Assembly (NCBI RefSeq): GCF_028771845.1
Contig: NZ_CP118270.1
Span: forward strand, 6,820,001-6,884,000
DNA: 64,000 nucleotides
Reading direction: 5' to 3'
Source of the DNA: Paenibacillus marchantiae
Lineage (GTDB): Bacteria > Bacillota > Bacilli > Paenibacillales > Paenibacillaceae
Every line of letters begins with the position of its first letter. The stretch's first letter is position 1. The translations under genes and the position numbers were made by a program. Shown piece by piece: positions 26,730 to 35,776 of this stretch. The notes beneath the pieces were generated by a model. That model saw nothing but the letters and a program-made list of their open reading frames with translations. It did no database searches and had not been told where the DNA came from.

Positions 26730-27667
26730 GTAGTCGCCCTCCCCTGCTGAGTACGAACATCGCTCAGAATGTCCTGAAGAGATTGGGTAAATGGAATCAG
26801 CGGCTGCCAGCCCAACTTGCGCAGTGCCGAGAACTCCTCCTGATCTCCCGCCCCGTCCGGCCCGGAAGAAGCTCCGTCCCAGCGTACCGGCACCTCCGCT
26901 TCGGTCATGGTTAGCAGCGTATCCGCAATCTCTCCGAGGCTGCGCTCCGTGCCCGATACAACCGGATATACGTTGCCCGTTGTGCCTTGAACAAGCAAGG
27001 TTGCATAGGCCTGGACTGCGTCCCGCACATCTAGAAAATCACGGGTATTATCCCGGCCGGATAGACGAAAGGCCTCCGTCTTACCTTCCTGTTCACAGGC
27101 AACAATATGACGTGCCAGCAGCGAACATATGCCCGTTGAAGGGCCTGCCCCGATCAGATTCCCCGGCTCGGCCAGCATAATCTGCTGTCCAAAAAGAGAC
27201 ATCCATGATAGAGATACCATTTCCTCTAATGCTTTGCTGAGACTATACGGGTGCGGAGGCTGCGGTGGCCGACCGGGTTCAGGAGTATACTTTAATCGGG
27301 AGCCCACAATAACGGTCCGTGCCGCCGGACAGCTTCTTAGTGCATCCAGCAAATAGAGAACAGCCATCACATTAGTCTCTAGCACCAGCAGCGGATTGGA
27401 CCACGAATCGGGCACGGAATTTTTACCTGCAAGATGCAGCACATAATCCGGCTTCACCTCTTCAATCAGAAGGCGGACTTGCTGCTTATCGTTAAGATCA
27501 CAGACATGTACAGCCACACCATCGCCAAACGAATGTATCCCTGCCCGCCTGACCACTGCTGCGACTGCCGTACCGGCTGCCTTGAAATAAGCAACCGCAT
27601 GCCGTCCAGTGAAGCCAGAAGCACCCGTGATCAGTACCTTTTTGCCAGTTAGCTCTGCTCCATCCAT
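26726..27667 (-). CDS. NAD-dependent epimerase/dehydratase (nucleotide-sugar SDR)
   Basis: This 313-residue extended SDR has the Rossmann motif GASGFTGRHAVAYF near residue 15, a VHVCDL segment and the catalytic YSLSK (YxxxK) near 145. The usual Ser/Thr of the triad is probably in VIVGSRLKY. The overall layout resembles GDP-4-keto-6-deoxy-mannose reductases (Rmd) and related sugar-nucleotide epimerases, but the substrate is not determinable. An AAGGAG site lies 8 nt from the ATG inside the end of the upstream RmlD-like gene (19-bp overlap). Together with the CapE/RmlD/WecB set it makes a nucleotide sugar for the nearby glycosyltransferases. Confidence 0.82.
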   Translation of the reverse strand: MDGAELTGKKVLITGASGFTGRHAVAYFKAAGTAVAAVVRRAGIHSFGDGVAVHVCDLNDKQQVRLLIEEVKPDYVLHLAGKNSVPDSWSNPLLVLETNVMAVLYLLDALRSCPAARTVIVGSRLKYTPEPGRPPQPPHPYSLSKALEEMVSLSWMSLFGQQIMLAEPGNLIGAGPSTGICSLLARHIVACEQEGKTEAFRLSGRDNTRDFLDVRDAVQAYATLLVQGTTGNVYPVVSGTERSLGEIADTLLTMTEAEVPVRWDGASSGPDGAGDQEEFSALRKLGWQPLIPFTQSLQDILSDVRTQQGRATT

Positions 27668-28476
27668 AATGCCAGCTCCTTCAGCATCGTAGAATAATCC
27701 GGAAGGTCTGTCTTCACATCCTCACGTGTGGAAACTAACGTGCGGTCCTGCACAACGCTATCATCGGGTAAGATAACAACATCCTGTTTATCCCATATCT
27801 GCTTGAACAGCACAAGCAGGTCATGCTTGCTGACAGGCACCGGATGAGCCAGATGGATTAGACCACTGACCGGAGATGCCAGATAATGATCTACCCATTT
27901 GGCCAGTTCAAGGGTGGTCACCCCATTCCAGAAGACGCGTGTATATCCGCCAACCTCACCTGTGCAGGACATGAACCAATGCATCAGACCAATGCCGCCT
28001 TTCCGAATTTCGGGTCCTATAATGGACGTACGGATCGTCAGATGACCCGCATCCTGAACTTCACCCAGTGCTTTCGTGATTGCATAGGCAGATGTTCCAT
28101 CGGTAACATCATCCTCCCGGTACGCCCCCCGGTCCCCACTAAACACACAATCTGTACTGATGTGGATCAGACGTGCACCGATCGTGTCAGCGATCCGCCG
28201 CAAACGATGCGGCAGAAATCCATTAATATGATAAGCGGTAATTTTGTCTTCATCTGCAAAACTGTTCAAAACACCCACCGCGTTAACGATGACATCCGGG
28301 TGCACCACCTCCACCAGACGGTCGACCATAAAGCAGTCATTTACATCCAACAGAAGACCATTAGGGTCCGATACATCTCGGGTCGTATAGAAGACGCTGT
28401 GGACGCCTTGACGGCGGAAATAGTCGACCATAATATGGCCGGCCATTCCGTTTCCCCCAAGTATCAACAACTTCAT
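27649..28476 (-). CDS. RmlD-like SDR reductase
   Basis: This 275-residue dTDP-4-dehydrorhamnose-reductase-like protein has LILGGNGMAGHIMVDYF (NAD(P) loop), VIVNAVGVLN, the HISTDCVFSG block and the catalytic YAITK. It lacks the C-terminal cupin domain of CapF/FnlB-type enzymes. Between a CapE-like dehydratase and a WecB/CapG-like 2-epimerase it most likely reduces the UDP-4-keto-6-deoxy intermediate to a UDP-2-acetamido-2,6-dideoxy-L-hexose (L-RhaNAc, then L-QuiNAc after C2 epimerisation). This follows the V. cholerae WbvR precedent as I remember it. The ATG overlaps the upstream stop (28473-28476). Confidence 0.82.
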   Translation of the reverse strand: MKLLILGGNGMAGHIMVDYFRRQGVHSVFYTTRDVSDPNGLLLDVNDCFMVDRLVEVVHPDVIVNAVGVLNSFADEDKITAYHINGFLPHRLRRIADTIGARLIHISTDCVFSGDRGAYREDDVTDGTSAYAITKALGEVQDAGHLTIRTSIIGPEIRKGGIGLMHWFMSCTGEVGGYTRVFWNGVTTLELAKWVDHYLASPVSGLIHLAHPVPVSKHDLLVLFKQIWDKQDVVILPDDSVVQDRTLVSTREDVKTDLPDYSTMLKELALWMEQS

Positions 28477-29459
28477 GACAGGAACCCTCCGCGTTGCAGA
28501 ATGTCACGAATCTCCTGTTTGGTCATTAGCTGATGCTCGGAACTGAAGCTGCTGAAGGATACTGGAGGACAGTTCGTATAATGCTCCTTCAACCCCGGTA
28601 TGCCGAGTGTAGGCAAGATCACCAAGTATTGCTCATCGTATACCACTGTGGTCATGCTCTCGAATTCACTCATCAGAATCTCGTGAATCTTCTCACCTGG
28701 CCGAGTACCACGCTCCACAATGGAGACATTCTCCACACCTGAATCCTCAATCAGAACTTCTGCCAGATCTACGATTTTGCACGTTGGCATCGTCATGACA
28801 AAAATCTCACCACCGACACTTTCCACCGAAGCTTTGAACAGCAAAGTAATCGCATCTTTCAGCGTGAGAAAAAATCGAGTCATTTTCATATCCGTGATGG
28901 AAACTTGACCTTTGGATCGAATCTGATTTTTGAATAAGTGCACGACACTGCCGTTCGTTCCAAGTACATTGCCACCACGTACGGTGACAAACCGCGTATT
29001 GCTGTGAAGCAGATTGGCATATACGATCAACTTCTCACCAATCGCTTTCGTCATGCCGTAGAAATTGGATGGATTGGCGGCCTTGTCGGTCGAGATGTAA
29101 ATGACTTTTTCTACATTATTTTCAATCGCAGCTTCGATGACATTTTGTGTTCCGATCACATTGGTTTTGAGTGCTTCATAAGGTTGGTCTTCACACACCG
29201 GCACATGCTTGAGCGCTGCGAGATGAAATACATAATCCACATGTTGACATGCAACGGTTAAGGCATCCTTGTCTCGAATATCACCAATACGAAAATGAAG
29301 ACGCGGGTCTTCGAATTCACGACTCATCGCCACTTGGCTGGACTCATTCCGGGAGTAAACGATAATCTCCTTGGGCTGCTGGGGCAGCAGTTGAGCCACA
29401 AGTTCATAACCCCATGATCCCGTACCGCCAGTCACGAGTATACGCTTATTTTCAAACAT
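28473..29459 (-). CDS. UDP-GlcNAc 4,6-dehydratase/5-epimerase (CapE/FnlA/WbjB family)
   Basis: This 328-residue enzyme of the polysaccharide-biosynthesis SDR branch opens with RILVTGGTGSWGYELVAQLL and has HLAALKHVPVCE, VIYISTDKAANPSNFYGMTK (catalytic Thr-Asp and the family's YGMTK or MTK motif) and GNVLGTNGSVVHLF. It dehydrates UDP-GlcNAc and epimerises C5, giving the L-series 4-keto sugar. The start was set at 29459 because TTGGAGGG lies about 8 nt upstream inside the wecB-like gene. It is followed by the RmlD-like reductase with an ATGA overlap, and the three genes form one pathway block. Confidence 0.88.
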   Translation of the reverse strand: MFENKRILVTGGTGSWGYELVAQLLPQQPKEIIVYSRNESSQVAMSREFEDPRLHFRIGDIRDKDALTVACQHVDYVFHLAALKHVPVCEDQPYEALKTNVIGTQNVIEAAIENNVEKVIYISTDKAANPSNFYGMTKAIGEKLIVYANLLHSNTRFVTVRGGNVLGTNGSVVHLFKNQIRSKGQVSITDMKMTRFFLTLKDAITLLFKASVESVGGEIFVMTMPTCKIVDLAEVLIEDSGVENVSIVERGTRPGEKIHEILMSEFESMTTVVYDEQYLVILPTLGIPGLKEHYTNCPPVSFSSFSSEHQLMTKQEIRDILQRGGFLS

Positions 29460-30543
29460 GCAATTTCCCTCCAAGCAGAAATTTGACCACTTTACTGGAT
29501 ACATCGGTTGCTTTGTAGCCTTGTGGACAATCCCAGTCGTTTGACATTTCGGTCATTACTTTCACACAGCCCGCAATACGCTCCGCATCCAGACCTGAGA
29601 CCACGTTGCTGCCGCAATCCACCGTCTCCGGTCTTTCTGTCGTGCGACGCATGGTTACCGTTGGCACACCCATGATGCAGCACTCCTCCTGTACGGTACC
29701 ACTATCCGTAAGTGCACAGCGAGCATGTCGCTCCAGCATCACGAAGTCGAAAAAACCGAATGGTTCGTGAAATTCCACCAGCGGGTGCATCTCCAGTTGC
29801 AGATGCTCGGCGATTCGAATAGCCGTTCGAGGGTGAATGCTGCATATGACTCGCATGGCATGTTCTTCAGCAACCTGGTTCAAACCTTTCATAATCTCCA
29901 GCAAATGAGGAGGGTGATCCACATTCTCCGCCCGGTGGGTCGTAACCAAAAAATATTGCCCGGACTTCAGCTTCAATTTCTTCAGTATTTTGCTGGAACT
30001 TACCTGTGCGTCGTAGTGACGCATCACTTCATAGATCGGGTTGCCTGTCAGCACAATTCGGCGACTAGGTACCCCTTCACTAATCAGATGTTTCTTACTC
30101 TGTTCGGTATACGGCATATTAATGGTGGAAATGGCGTCGATAACCCTGCGATTTTTCTCTTCGGGCACATCCAGGTCAAAGCATCGATTGCCTGCTTCCA
30201 TATGAATGACGGGTATGCCCATCCGTTCAGCCAGAACAGCACATAATGCACTGTTCGTATCGCCGAGCAGCAGCACTTTATCCGGTTTCTCCTGATTTAA
30301 TAAATCTTCCATTTGCGTAAACATCGAGGATAACTGTCGACCCAACGAGGCCGCTTCATCCTGAAGGACGTAGTCCGGCGCACGCAAGCCCATTTCCTTG
30401 AAGAAAAGACCGCTGAGACTTTCCGTGAAGTTCTGTCCCGTGTGTACCAGAATATGTTTGGACGCGTACTGGTCCAGCTTGGAAATGATCAGGCTGAGCC
30501 GTATAATTTCAGGTCGCGTACCCAGCACCGTCATGATCTTCAT
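29452..30543 (-). CDS. Non-hydrolysing UDP-GlcNAc 2-epimerase family (WecB/CapG/FnlC)
   Basis: This 363-residue protein begins MKIMTVLGTRPEIIRLS, the hallmark of this family, and has HTGQNF, LLGDTNSAL, HMEAGNRCFD and TTHRAENVD. In this context it most probably epimerises C2 of the UDP-L-hexosamine made by the two preceding activities, rather than making ManNAc. The ATG at 30543 fits the family start. An ATG six codons earlier (30561) overlaps the upstream stop as ATGA and is a real alternative. It also overlaps the next gene by 8 bp. Confidence 0.9.
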   Translation of the reverse strand: MKIMTVLGTRPEIIRLSLIISKLDQYASKHILVHTGQNFTESLSGLFFKEMGLRAPDYVLQDEAASLGRQLSSMFTQMEDLLNQEKPDKVLLLGDTNSALCAVLAERMGIPVIHMEAGNRCFDLDVPEEKNRRVIDAISTINMPYTEQSKKHLISEGVPSRRIVLTGNPIYEVMRHYDAQVSSSKILKKLKLKSGQYFLVTTHRAENVDHPPHLLEIMKGLNQVAEEHAMRVICSIHPRTAIRIAEHLQLEMHPLVEFHEPFGFFDFVMLERHARCALTDSGTVQEECCIMGVPTVTMRRTTERPETVDCGSNVVSGLDAERIAGCVKVMTEMSNDWDCPQGYKATDVSSKVVKFLLGGKLHV

Positions 30544-30557
30544 CGTAATCCCTGCCT

Positions 30558-32159
30558 TCATCGTCTATTGGATAATCTCCGGCGAACCCGGCTTCGTTTG
30601 GCTTTGCCAGGCGCACGTTTGCGAACAGTCGGTTGCACCACGCGCACACGTTGTTTCCTCTTTTTGCTTGCCTTCAGCTTCCTCCTGCCTGTTCCCATTC
30701 CTCGTTTCATTCGGTCACGGATCCTGCTGCGGTGGGTTGAATGCGGGTAACGACTTCGTCCTGATCTATGGCTTGAGCGAGGTTCTGTATCTTCATGAAC
30801 AGGCTGACCTATGGCAAGCGGAGGCAAGGGCGAGAGTGGCAACGCCTGAATCACAGTCAATGGGAACAATCGTGCCCGAACCGAAGCCGGTTCCAGAATC
30901 AGCACGGTTCGCAAACGACCCTCACCCCATGCGTACACTGGACCATTCGGAGGCTGAATGTACGGAAACCATCCGGGAAAACGAATCAACCACTGTGTCA
31001 CCATCGTATGCAGCTTTGCCCTGTAGGTTTCAATACCGTACAGCTTTTCCGCTTCTGTCCGATTACGCCAACCGGTGTCGGAGGCCAGTTCAGGATCATT
31101 CAGCAGAGTTGTTGCCAGAGTAGTAAGCGCCTGAGAATCCCCGGCCGGGGCCAAAAATGCACCGCTGCCTACCGATTCCAACAATTCCTTGAGTCCGCCC
31201 TGGGCAAAAGCGATAACCGGTTTGGCGAAATAAAGCCCCTCCAGCGCGGTCATGCCAAATCCTTCTTTGACCATGCTCGGAATGACCACCATGTCCATAG
31301 CCGTATAGGCTAGAGATACATTCTCTTCAAACGGCGTAAAGGTAAATCTGCGATAATAACCGGATTTTTTCACCCGTGATACACATTCGTCATAGTACTT
31401 TTTGTCCGCTGATGTACCAATAATCCAGAAACGGCAGCGCGGATGGGTTTCACACAATTGCAAAGCCATATCCACAAAAGGTTTCAGACCTTTGGCATCA
31501 TATATGAAGGAAGAGATGTAACCGATACAGATCTGTGATGGCTTAAAACCAAGCTCTTTGCGTTTGCGTTCCCTCAAGTGAACCCATCGCTCCGGGTCCG
31601 GTAAGGCCGGGTCCCAGGTTGGGGAGATCACGGTTAATTTGGCACTCATGCCGGCTTGTTTGAATGGTGCTACTGCACTTTCGGATATGCCTATGATCCA
31701 ATCGGAGTAACGCTCAATCATCTGTACAGCTTCGTTTGTATGTTCATTCAACGCAATAATCTCGGTAATCTTCCAGATCACCGGAATTTGCAGAGACTTC
31801 GCTGCTACGGCAGGCATCACATTGACACAGGTATTCGTTAACACCAGATCAGGTGCAGTCTCCCTGATGAGGGAGACCACGTCCTGATAAGCTGGTTTAT
31901 GGCGAAGCTGTTCTGCATCCGTTGCAATCCCCCGGTAAGGTGTGTACACACCGTGAAGCATCGGCAGGAAGCATACTTTGACCTGGATATCGAATCTCCG
32001 TGCAAGTCCGGCAAGCTTTCCTTCCTGAGGAACCACGAGTACACAATCAAAGATGGAACCCATCTCCCTCATAAAATGAAGCAACAGCTTCTCCGCACCC
32101 GTAATGCTGCGGGTGTTGCACACATGGGAAAACAACATGAGTTTGGGTTTAGTCGCCAT
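30558..32159 (-). CDS. Glycosyltransferase family 4 with basic C-terminal tail
   Basis: This protein of about 533 residues has a GT-B core at about 1-395 (SITGAEKLLLHFM near the N-terminus, GYISSFIYDAKGLKPFVDMA, and donor motif MVKEGFGMTALEGLYFAKPVIAFA). It is followed by a Pro-rich linker and a tail of about 75 residues in which Arg and Lys are close to half of all residues (RKLKASKKRKQRVRVV and similar). Such a tail is unusual for the family but recurs in other proteins of this window. The start is uncertain: ATG 32159 fits the fold but has a weak ribosome site, and a GTG at 32204 overlaps an AGGAGG. Confidence 0.82.
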   Translation of the reverse strand: MATKPKLMLFSHVCNTRSITGAEKLLLHFMREMGSIFDCVLVVPQEGKLAGLARRFDIQVKVCFLPMLHGVYTPYRGIATDAEQLRHKPAYQDVVSLIRETAPDLVLTNTCVNVMPAVAAKSLQIPVIWKITEIIALNEHTNEAVQMIERYSDWIIGISESAVAPFKQAGMSAKLTVISPTWDPALPDPERWVHLRERKRKELGFKPSQICIGYISSFIYDAKGLKPFVDMALQLCETHPRCRFWIIGTSADKKYYDECVSRVKKSGYYRRFTFTPFEENVSLAYTAMDMVVIPSMVKEGFGMTALEGLYFAKPVIAFAQGGLKELLESVGSGAFLAPAGDSQALTTLATTLLNDPELASDTGWRNRTEAEKLYGIETYRAKLHTMVTQWLIRFPGWFPYIQPPNGPVYAWGEGRLRTVLILEPASVRARLFPLTVIQALPLSPLPPLAIGQPVHEDTEPRSSHRSGRSRYPHSTHRSRIRDRMKRGMGTGRRKLKASKKRKQRVRVVQPTVRKRAPGKAKRSRVRRRLSNRR

Positions 32160-32220
32160 GGCCGCACGGACCCTGAATACGAATATGCAGGGTTCTGTGC
32201 ACACCTCCTTCCGGACAAGA

Positions 32221-33360
32221 TTAAGGGAATATAATGCTCAATATTTCGTTGATTCTTTTGCCATACGTGTGATCCTTCAATGTCCGTTCCAGCCCTCGAA
32301 GTGCAATTTCACGGCGCTCTTTCTCATGAGTGAGGTAGTATTCAACCTTATCGAGCAACTCCTGAGGGGAAGAGTAGGTCTCGATCTCCACACCCGGTTT
32401 ATAGAAACGTGCCAGGTCATCCCGCGCATCGGTCAATTGAAGGGTCGTAGACGCCGCAATTTCAAATGTTCTCGGATTCGGGGAGGCTGGTGAAATTTTA
32501 ACATGGTTGTTGTTAACGGAATCGTCTTCATGGGAGCGGTGAAGGTTGATGACAATTTTAGTGCCGTTATAGACATCATTCGTTTCCTGCGGACTCATCC
32601 AGCGACCCAGTTCGATCTTCTCACCGTAAGCAGCATAGTCTGGCAGGCGATCCCACCAGATGCCATTAAATACGGTATTGTGTGACATCAGCTGTGCCAT
32701 GATCGGATTGAAGAAATACACCCGGTTCCAGTAGGCCGATCCGATAAAACTGACATCCCGGTGTAATGCAGATGGTGTGGTGATTGGGAAGTAATGATTA
32801 GTGAATGCAGCAAAGGGCAGGTAGTGAACGGAAGGGCAGCCGTTTTGTCGATACAACTCGACACAGTTCAGTTCCAATGTGAACACATGATCGAAATGCT
32901 GTACTGTCTCAAGCGTCATATCCGTATAGTACGGATCATCCGTGAGCCAAATTGCCGTCTGAATGCCTGCTTGGCGAATCGCATCGAGATGTTCCAGCGG
33001 AATATCCATACCATCCAGCACAAGCACCAGGTCAGGACGGGTTTGCAACGCAATTTCGGATACAGGCTGACGTGGATCGGAAAGAGTTACCTGGGCAACC
33101 ATGCCCTGCAATGTTGCCATGATGGCTTCGTCCAGTGGGGAATATGGGAATCCTTTACCCGAAGATACATACAGCACGTGAAGCTGCCGGAAAGGCAATG
33201 GCTCCTGTGCACAATTGACGATATAGTTGGCACGGCCACGTAAATATCCTTCTTCCTTGCCCGCATCATATCCGGCATGTTGCCCGTTTTTGCGTGCTTG
33301 GTCAGCCAGACTGAGCACTGGTGCATGAGACTTTCTCGTTTTACGGTGTTTGAGAGACAT
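32221..33360 (-). CDS. CgeB family spore-maturation glycosyltransferase
   Basis: This 379-residue protein is of the CgeB family; in B. subtilis CgeB affects spore-surface glycosylation in the mother cell. A basic N-terminus (MSLKHRKTRKS) precedes a Gly-Tyr repeat (GYDAGKEEGYLRGR, about 30-43) and then a GT-B-like core. The core includes TAIWLTDDPYYTD, HDVSFIGSAYWNR-like and NPRTFEIAASTTLQLTD, the nucleotide-sugar-binding end of the family. AAGGAG lies 8 nt before the ATG. It is followed by the GT4 gene and preceded by a second CgeB. Confidence 0.87.
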   Translation of the reverse strand: MSLKHRKTRKSHAPVLSLADQARKNGQHAGYDAGKEEGYLRGRANYIVNCAQEPLPFRQLHVLYVSSGKGFPYSPLDEAIMATLQGMVAQVTLSDPRQPVSEIALQTRPDLVLVLDGMDIPLEHLDAIRQAGIQTAIWLTDDPYYTDMTLETVQHFDHVFTLELNCVELYRQNGCPSVHYLPFAAFTNHYFPITTPSALHRDVSFIGSAYWNRVYFFNPIMAQLMSHNTVFNGIWWDRLPDYAAYGEKIELGRWMSPQETNDVYNGTKIVINLHRSHEDDSVNNNHVKISPASPNPRTFEIAASTTLQLTDARDDLARFYKPGVEIETYSSPQELLDKVEYYLTHEKERREIALRGLERTLKDHTYGKRINEILSIIFP

Positions 33361-33423
33361 ACCGCCACTCCTTTTATTTTTGGGATAGGGTTTTCTAACG
33401 CTGTTGCCCTGCAGAAAGAGAAT

Positions 33424-34518
33424 TTACACGTGCTCCAGCAGCTGAGCAATACGACGAGTGAACGTATGCTGGTTCAGTGTGGTAAGCAGCCCTCGCCAAG
33501 CCAGGGCTCGCCGTTCCTCTTCATGGTGCAGATAATATTTGATTTTGCGCTGAAGTTCAGCCGCGGTTGTAAAGGTCTCGATGTCATATCCAGGCCGGTA
33601 GTAACGTGGCAGATCATTGCGTGCATCCGTTATCTGCATCGTGCCACAGGCGCTGATCTCATACGTCCGCGGATTAATGGAATGGCCTTGGAGATGATGC
33701 GTATTGCGATTGTCTTCCCCATTCTCGCAAGTCCGGTGTACGTTAATCACGATTTTGGCGCCATTGTAATAATCCACTGTCGCTCCAGGATCAATCCAGC
33801 CTTCATGGATGAATCGGCCCAGGATGTCGGAGCGTTTCAGCCGGTTCCACTGGCTGCCGGCAATGAATACCTTTTTGTCCGCCAGAAAAGGAGCCAGCTC
33901 ATCGAACAGTGCAATTCGGTTCCAGAATCCGGTGCCGATAAAACAAATGTCATACTGATGCTGCGGCGCCGTACGCCTTGGTTGAAACATTCCCGGGTTC
34001 ACTGCCAGCGGCATATAGATCACCCGACCTGCTCCATGTGCAGTATAGAACGGCACGGCCGCTTCCTCATGCGTGAACACGACATCGTAATGCTGACAGA
34101 TGGTTGTCGTATCTTCGGTAAAATACGGGTCATCCACAAACCATACTGCTGTTCGTATTCCAAGTCCCCTTATGCCATTCACCTGTTCCAGATGATCGGG
34201 AGGAAATACGTGTAGTCCATTCATGACCAGCACCAGATCGGGCATGTGCTGGCTGGCTTCCTGCAGCATGTTTGCCGGCGATCCGACAACACATTCACGA
34301 ACAGATTGCTGCAAGGCTCCAATGACGCCTTCATCGATGGCATCGAATCCTTGCGGAATGTACAGCACTTTCATATTCCGCACGGTCGGCTCAAACATCT
34401 GCACTCGCTCCATCATGGCCTGACAGCCGCCAAATCTGCGGCCTTCTGCATATCCGCCACGGTAAGCTATCTCCGCTTCTGTAGGCGGCCGGTGTCGTCG
34501 TTTTGCCACATCCTTCAC
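33424..34518 (-). CDS. CgeB family spore-maturation glycosyltransferase (second copy)
   Basis: This 364-residue paralogue of the adjacent CgeB is about as long and shows the same order of blocks: VLVMNGLHVF, TAVWFVDDPYFTEDT, YDICFIGTGFWNRIALF, KIVINVHRTCENGEDN, NPRTYEISACGTMQITD. The N-terminus is basic (KRRHRPP) and carries a short Gly-Tyr motif (YRGGYAEGRRFGG, about 19-31). The start is a GTG at 34518 with AAGGA 7 nt upstream. The pair probably arose by tandem duplication and may add different sugars. The 257-bp gap upstream holds only a GC-rich hairpin (about 34699-34720). Confidence 0.87.
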   Translation of the reverse strand: MKDVAKRRHRPPTEAEIAYRGGYAEGRRFGGCQAMMERVQMFEPTVRNMKVLYIPQGFDAIDEGVIGALQQSVRECVVGSPANMLQEASQHMPDLVLVMNGLHVFPPDHLEQVNGIRGLGIRTAVWFVDDPYFTEDTTTICQHYDVVFTHEEAAVPFYTAHGAGRVIYMPLAVNPGMFQPRRTAPQHQYDICFIGTGFWNRIALFDELAPFLADKKVFIAGSQWNRLKRSDILGRFIHEGWIDPGATVDYYNGAKIVINVHRTCENGEDNRNTHHLQGHSINPRTYEISACGTMQITDARNDLPRYYRPGYDIETFTTAAELQRKIKYYLHHEEERRALAWRGLLTTLNQHTFTRRIAQLLEHV

Positions 34519-34775
34519 CCTGTCTTCCTTCAGGAGATTCCACTTTCAGATTCTCCCCGAGATTGGTGTTCCCTCTAAAGGATATGCCCCGGGGTCAGAT
34601 GCATCATGGACGGGTGTCCTGCAAGGCGCAAAATTGGCGTCTGCCCTCCACAACCGCCTGCACGGGCATGTCCGCTTTTGCAGCGATACAAATAACCCGG
34701 AGGGATCCGTCCCCCCGGGCAATCGTCATACACTGGACATGCATCTATAGTCATCCGAAAATGTACCCTACTCTG

Positions 34776-35117
34776 TTATTGCGCTTTGTAAGCCAACTGA
34801 TGTCCGTCCTCGAATCCCTTGGCGAAACCCGCGTTGAATCCCTCGTTGTACGCCTCGTTGTACCCCTGGCTGTACGCGCTGTCCGGGTTCGGATCGGTAG
34901 GGGTAGCCGGGACGACAGGTTGTGCGGGCTTCACACTCCGGTGCCGTCGTACCGCACGTTTCTTTTTTTTGAGCCACGCACTGCGTCCTTTGAGGGTACG
35001 TTTGTGAAGCACACGTTTGCCTTTTACCGCACGCAGTTTACGGATTTTACGCAGACGGGCCCCGCGAGCAAGCAAAGCTCTTTTGGTTCTCAGACGTATT
35101 TTTTTCTTCTTTAACAT
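34776..35117 (-). CDS. Small protein: basic N-terminus and Gly-Tyr/Phe repeat C-terminus
   Basis: This 113-residue protein of unknown family has two clear parts. Residues 1-62 are extremely basic (LKKKKIRLRTKR and AWLKKKKRAVRRHR), and after a Pro-rich hinge residues 82-106 carry repeats of the form G-(Y/F)-x-x-(G/A) (QGYNEAYNEGFNAGFAKGFE). The same repeat occurs in the CgeB proteins and in two proteins at 60-63 kb. A GGAGGA site precedes the ATG at 35117; a longer frame upstream overlaps the preceding gene. A structural or scaffold role at the spore surface, or binding to an anionic polymer, would fit but is inference. Confidence 0.75.
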   Translation of the reverse strand: MLKKKKIRLRTKRALLARGARLRKIRKLRAVKGKRVLHKRTLKGRSAWLKKKKRAVRRHRSVKPAQPVVPATPTDPNPDSAYSQGYNEAYNEGFNAGFAKGFEDGHQLAYKAQ

Positions 35118-35118
35118 G

Positions 35119-35418
35119 TCAACATTCCTCCTGTATGTTCCGGACCATGCGTATCGCATATCCAGGGTCTTTGAGCCATGGCACACCAGGCTCCCCATGC
35201 TGGATTCGGGCCAGCCTTATCCCCGTAACCATCCGGGACATCTCCTCTTGATAACGGCTTAGCAAACGAATGTTCTCGGCCAGACTGCGGGCGGATACTT
35301 CCGAGTGGGCAGACACGCTGGCCACACTGTCCAGAATGCGGGCGAGCGCCTGCTGACTGTGTGCAATGGACTCAATGAGGGACAGTTTCGCTTCCTGCTC
35401 ACGCCGCAACAGACTCAT
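35119..35418 (-). CDS. Small helical protein, 99 aa (paralogue of 35777-36064)
   Basis: This 99-residue all-helical protein contains IESIAHSQQALARILDSVAS, the same IAHSxQxxARxLD block seen in the product of 35777-36064, so the two are paralogues. There is no signal peptide. The ATG overlaps the stop of the upstream gene (35415-35418), and the next gene begins within 2 bp of its stop, so it is part of a tightly coupled string of four small genes. I recall this type being annotated in Paenibacillus as a sugar epimerase, which its size makes impossible. A coat or scaffold role near the glycosyltransferases is the better guess. Confidence 0.7.
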   Translation of the reverse strand: MSLLRREQEAKLSLIESIAHSQQALARILDSVASVSAHSEVSARSLAENIRLLSRYQEEMSRMVTGIRLARIQHGEPGVPWLKDPGYAIRMVRNIQEEC

Positions 35419-35759
35419 TTTCCGAGATCCCCCATATCCATGCCGCCAAACATGCCACCGTCCATGCCGCCTTCTTCACCATCGTTCTGCACCATGATGG
35501 CCTTCAGGTTGTTGCATAATCCGGTTTCCATTCGGGTCAATCCTTCTAGTATTTCCACCAGTTGATCATGCATTTTGAGTGGCTCTGCCACCTGATCGCT
35601 ATGCGTCAGAAAAGACTCACCATTCAAATGATTTAACGCCCAGTTCCTTACCTTCTCGGCTTCAATCGCCTTGGCCTCCAAAATCAGGGCAATATTCCAC
35701 TGCATCTTGGCTGCTGCATCCAGCATCAGTATGAGACTTTGTTCTCTGCTCATGTCCAT
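35415..35759 (-). CDS. Small helical protein with Gly/Met-rich tail, 114 aa
   Basis: Residues 1-90 are predicted helical (ILMLDAAAKMQWNIALILEAKAIEAEKV and QLVEILEGLTRMETGL), and the last 24 residues are Gly/Met/Asp-rich (GGMDGGMFGGMDMGD). The helical part may be a distant relative of the two flanking small proteins. Either the ATG at 35759 or the one two codons later can be the start (GGGTGA upstream). It sits in the middle of the string of small genes leading the CgeB cluster. No function can be assigned. Confidence 0.65.
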   Translation of the reverse strand: MDMSREQSLILMLDAAAKMQWNIALILEAKAIEAEKVRNWALNHLNGESFLTHSDQVAEPLKMHDQLVEILEGLTRMETGLCNNLKAIMVQNDGEEGGMDGGMFGGMDMGDLGK

Positions 35760-35776
35760 TCACCCGCCTTCCGGGC

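Noticed and set aside
30398..31123. 241-codon plus-strand frame opposite wecB and GT4 genes
   Set aside because: It overlaps two well-identified minus-strand genes, lacks a ribosome site and has an unlikely composition.
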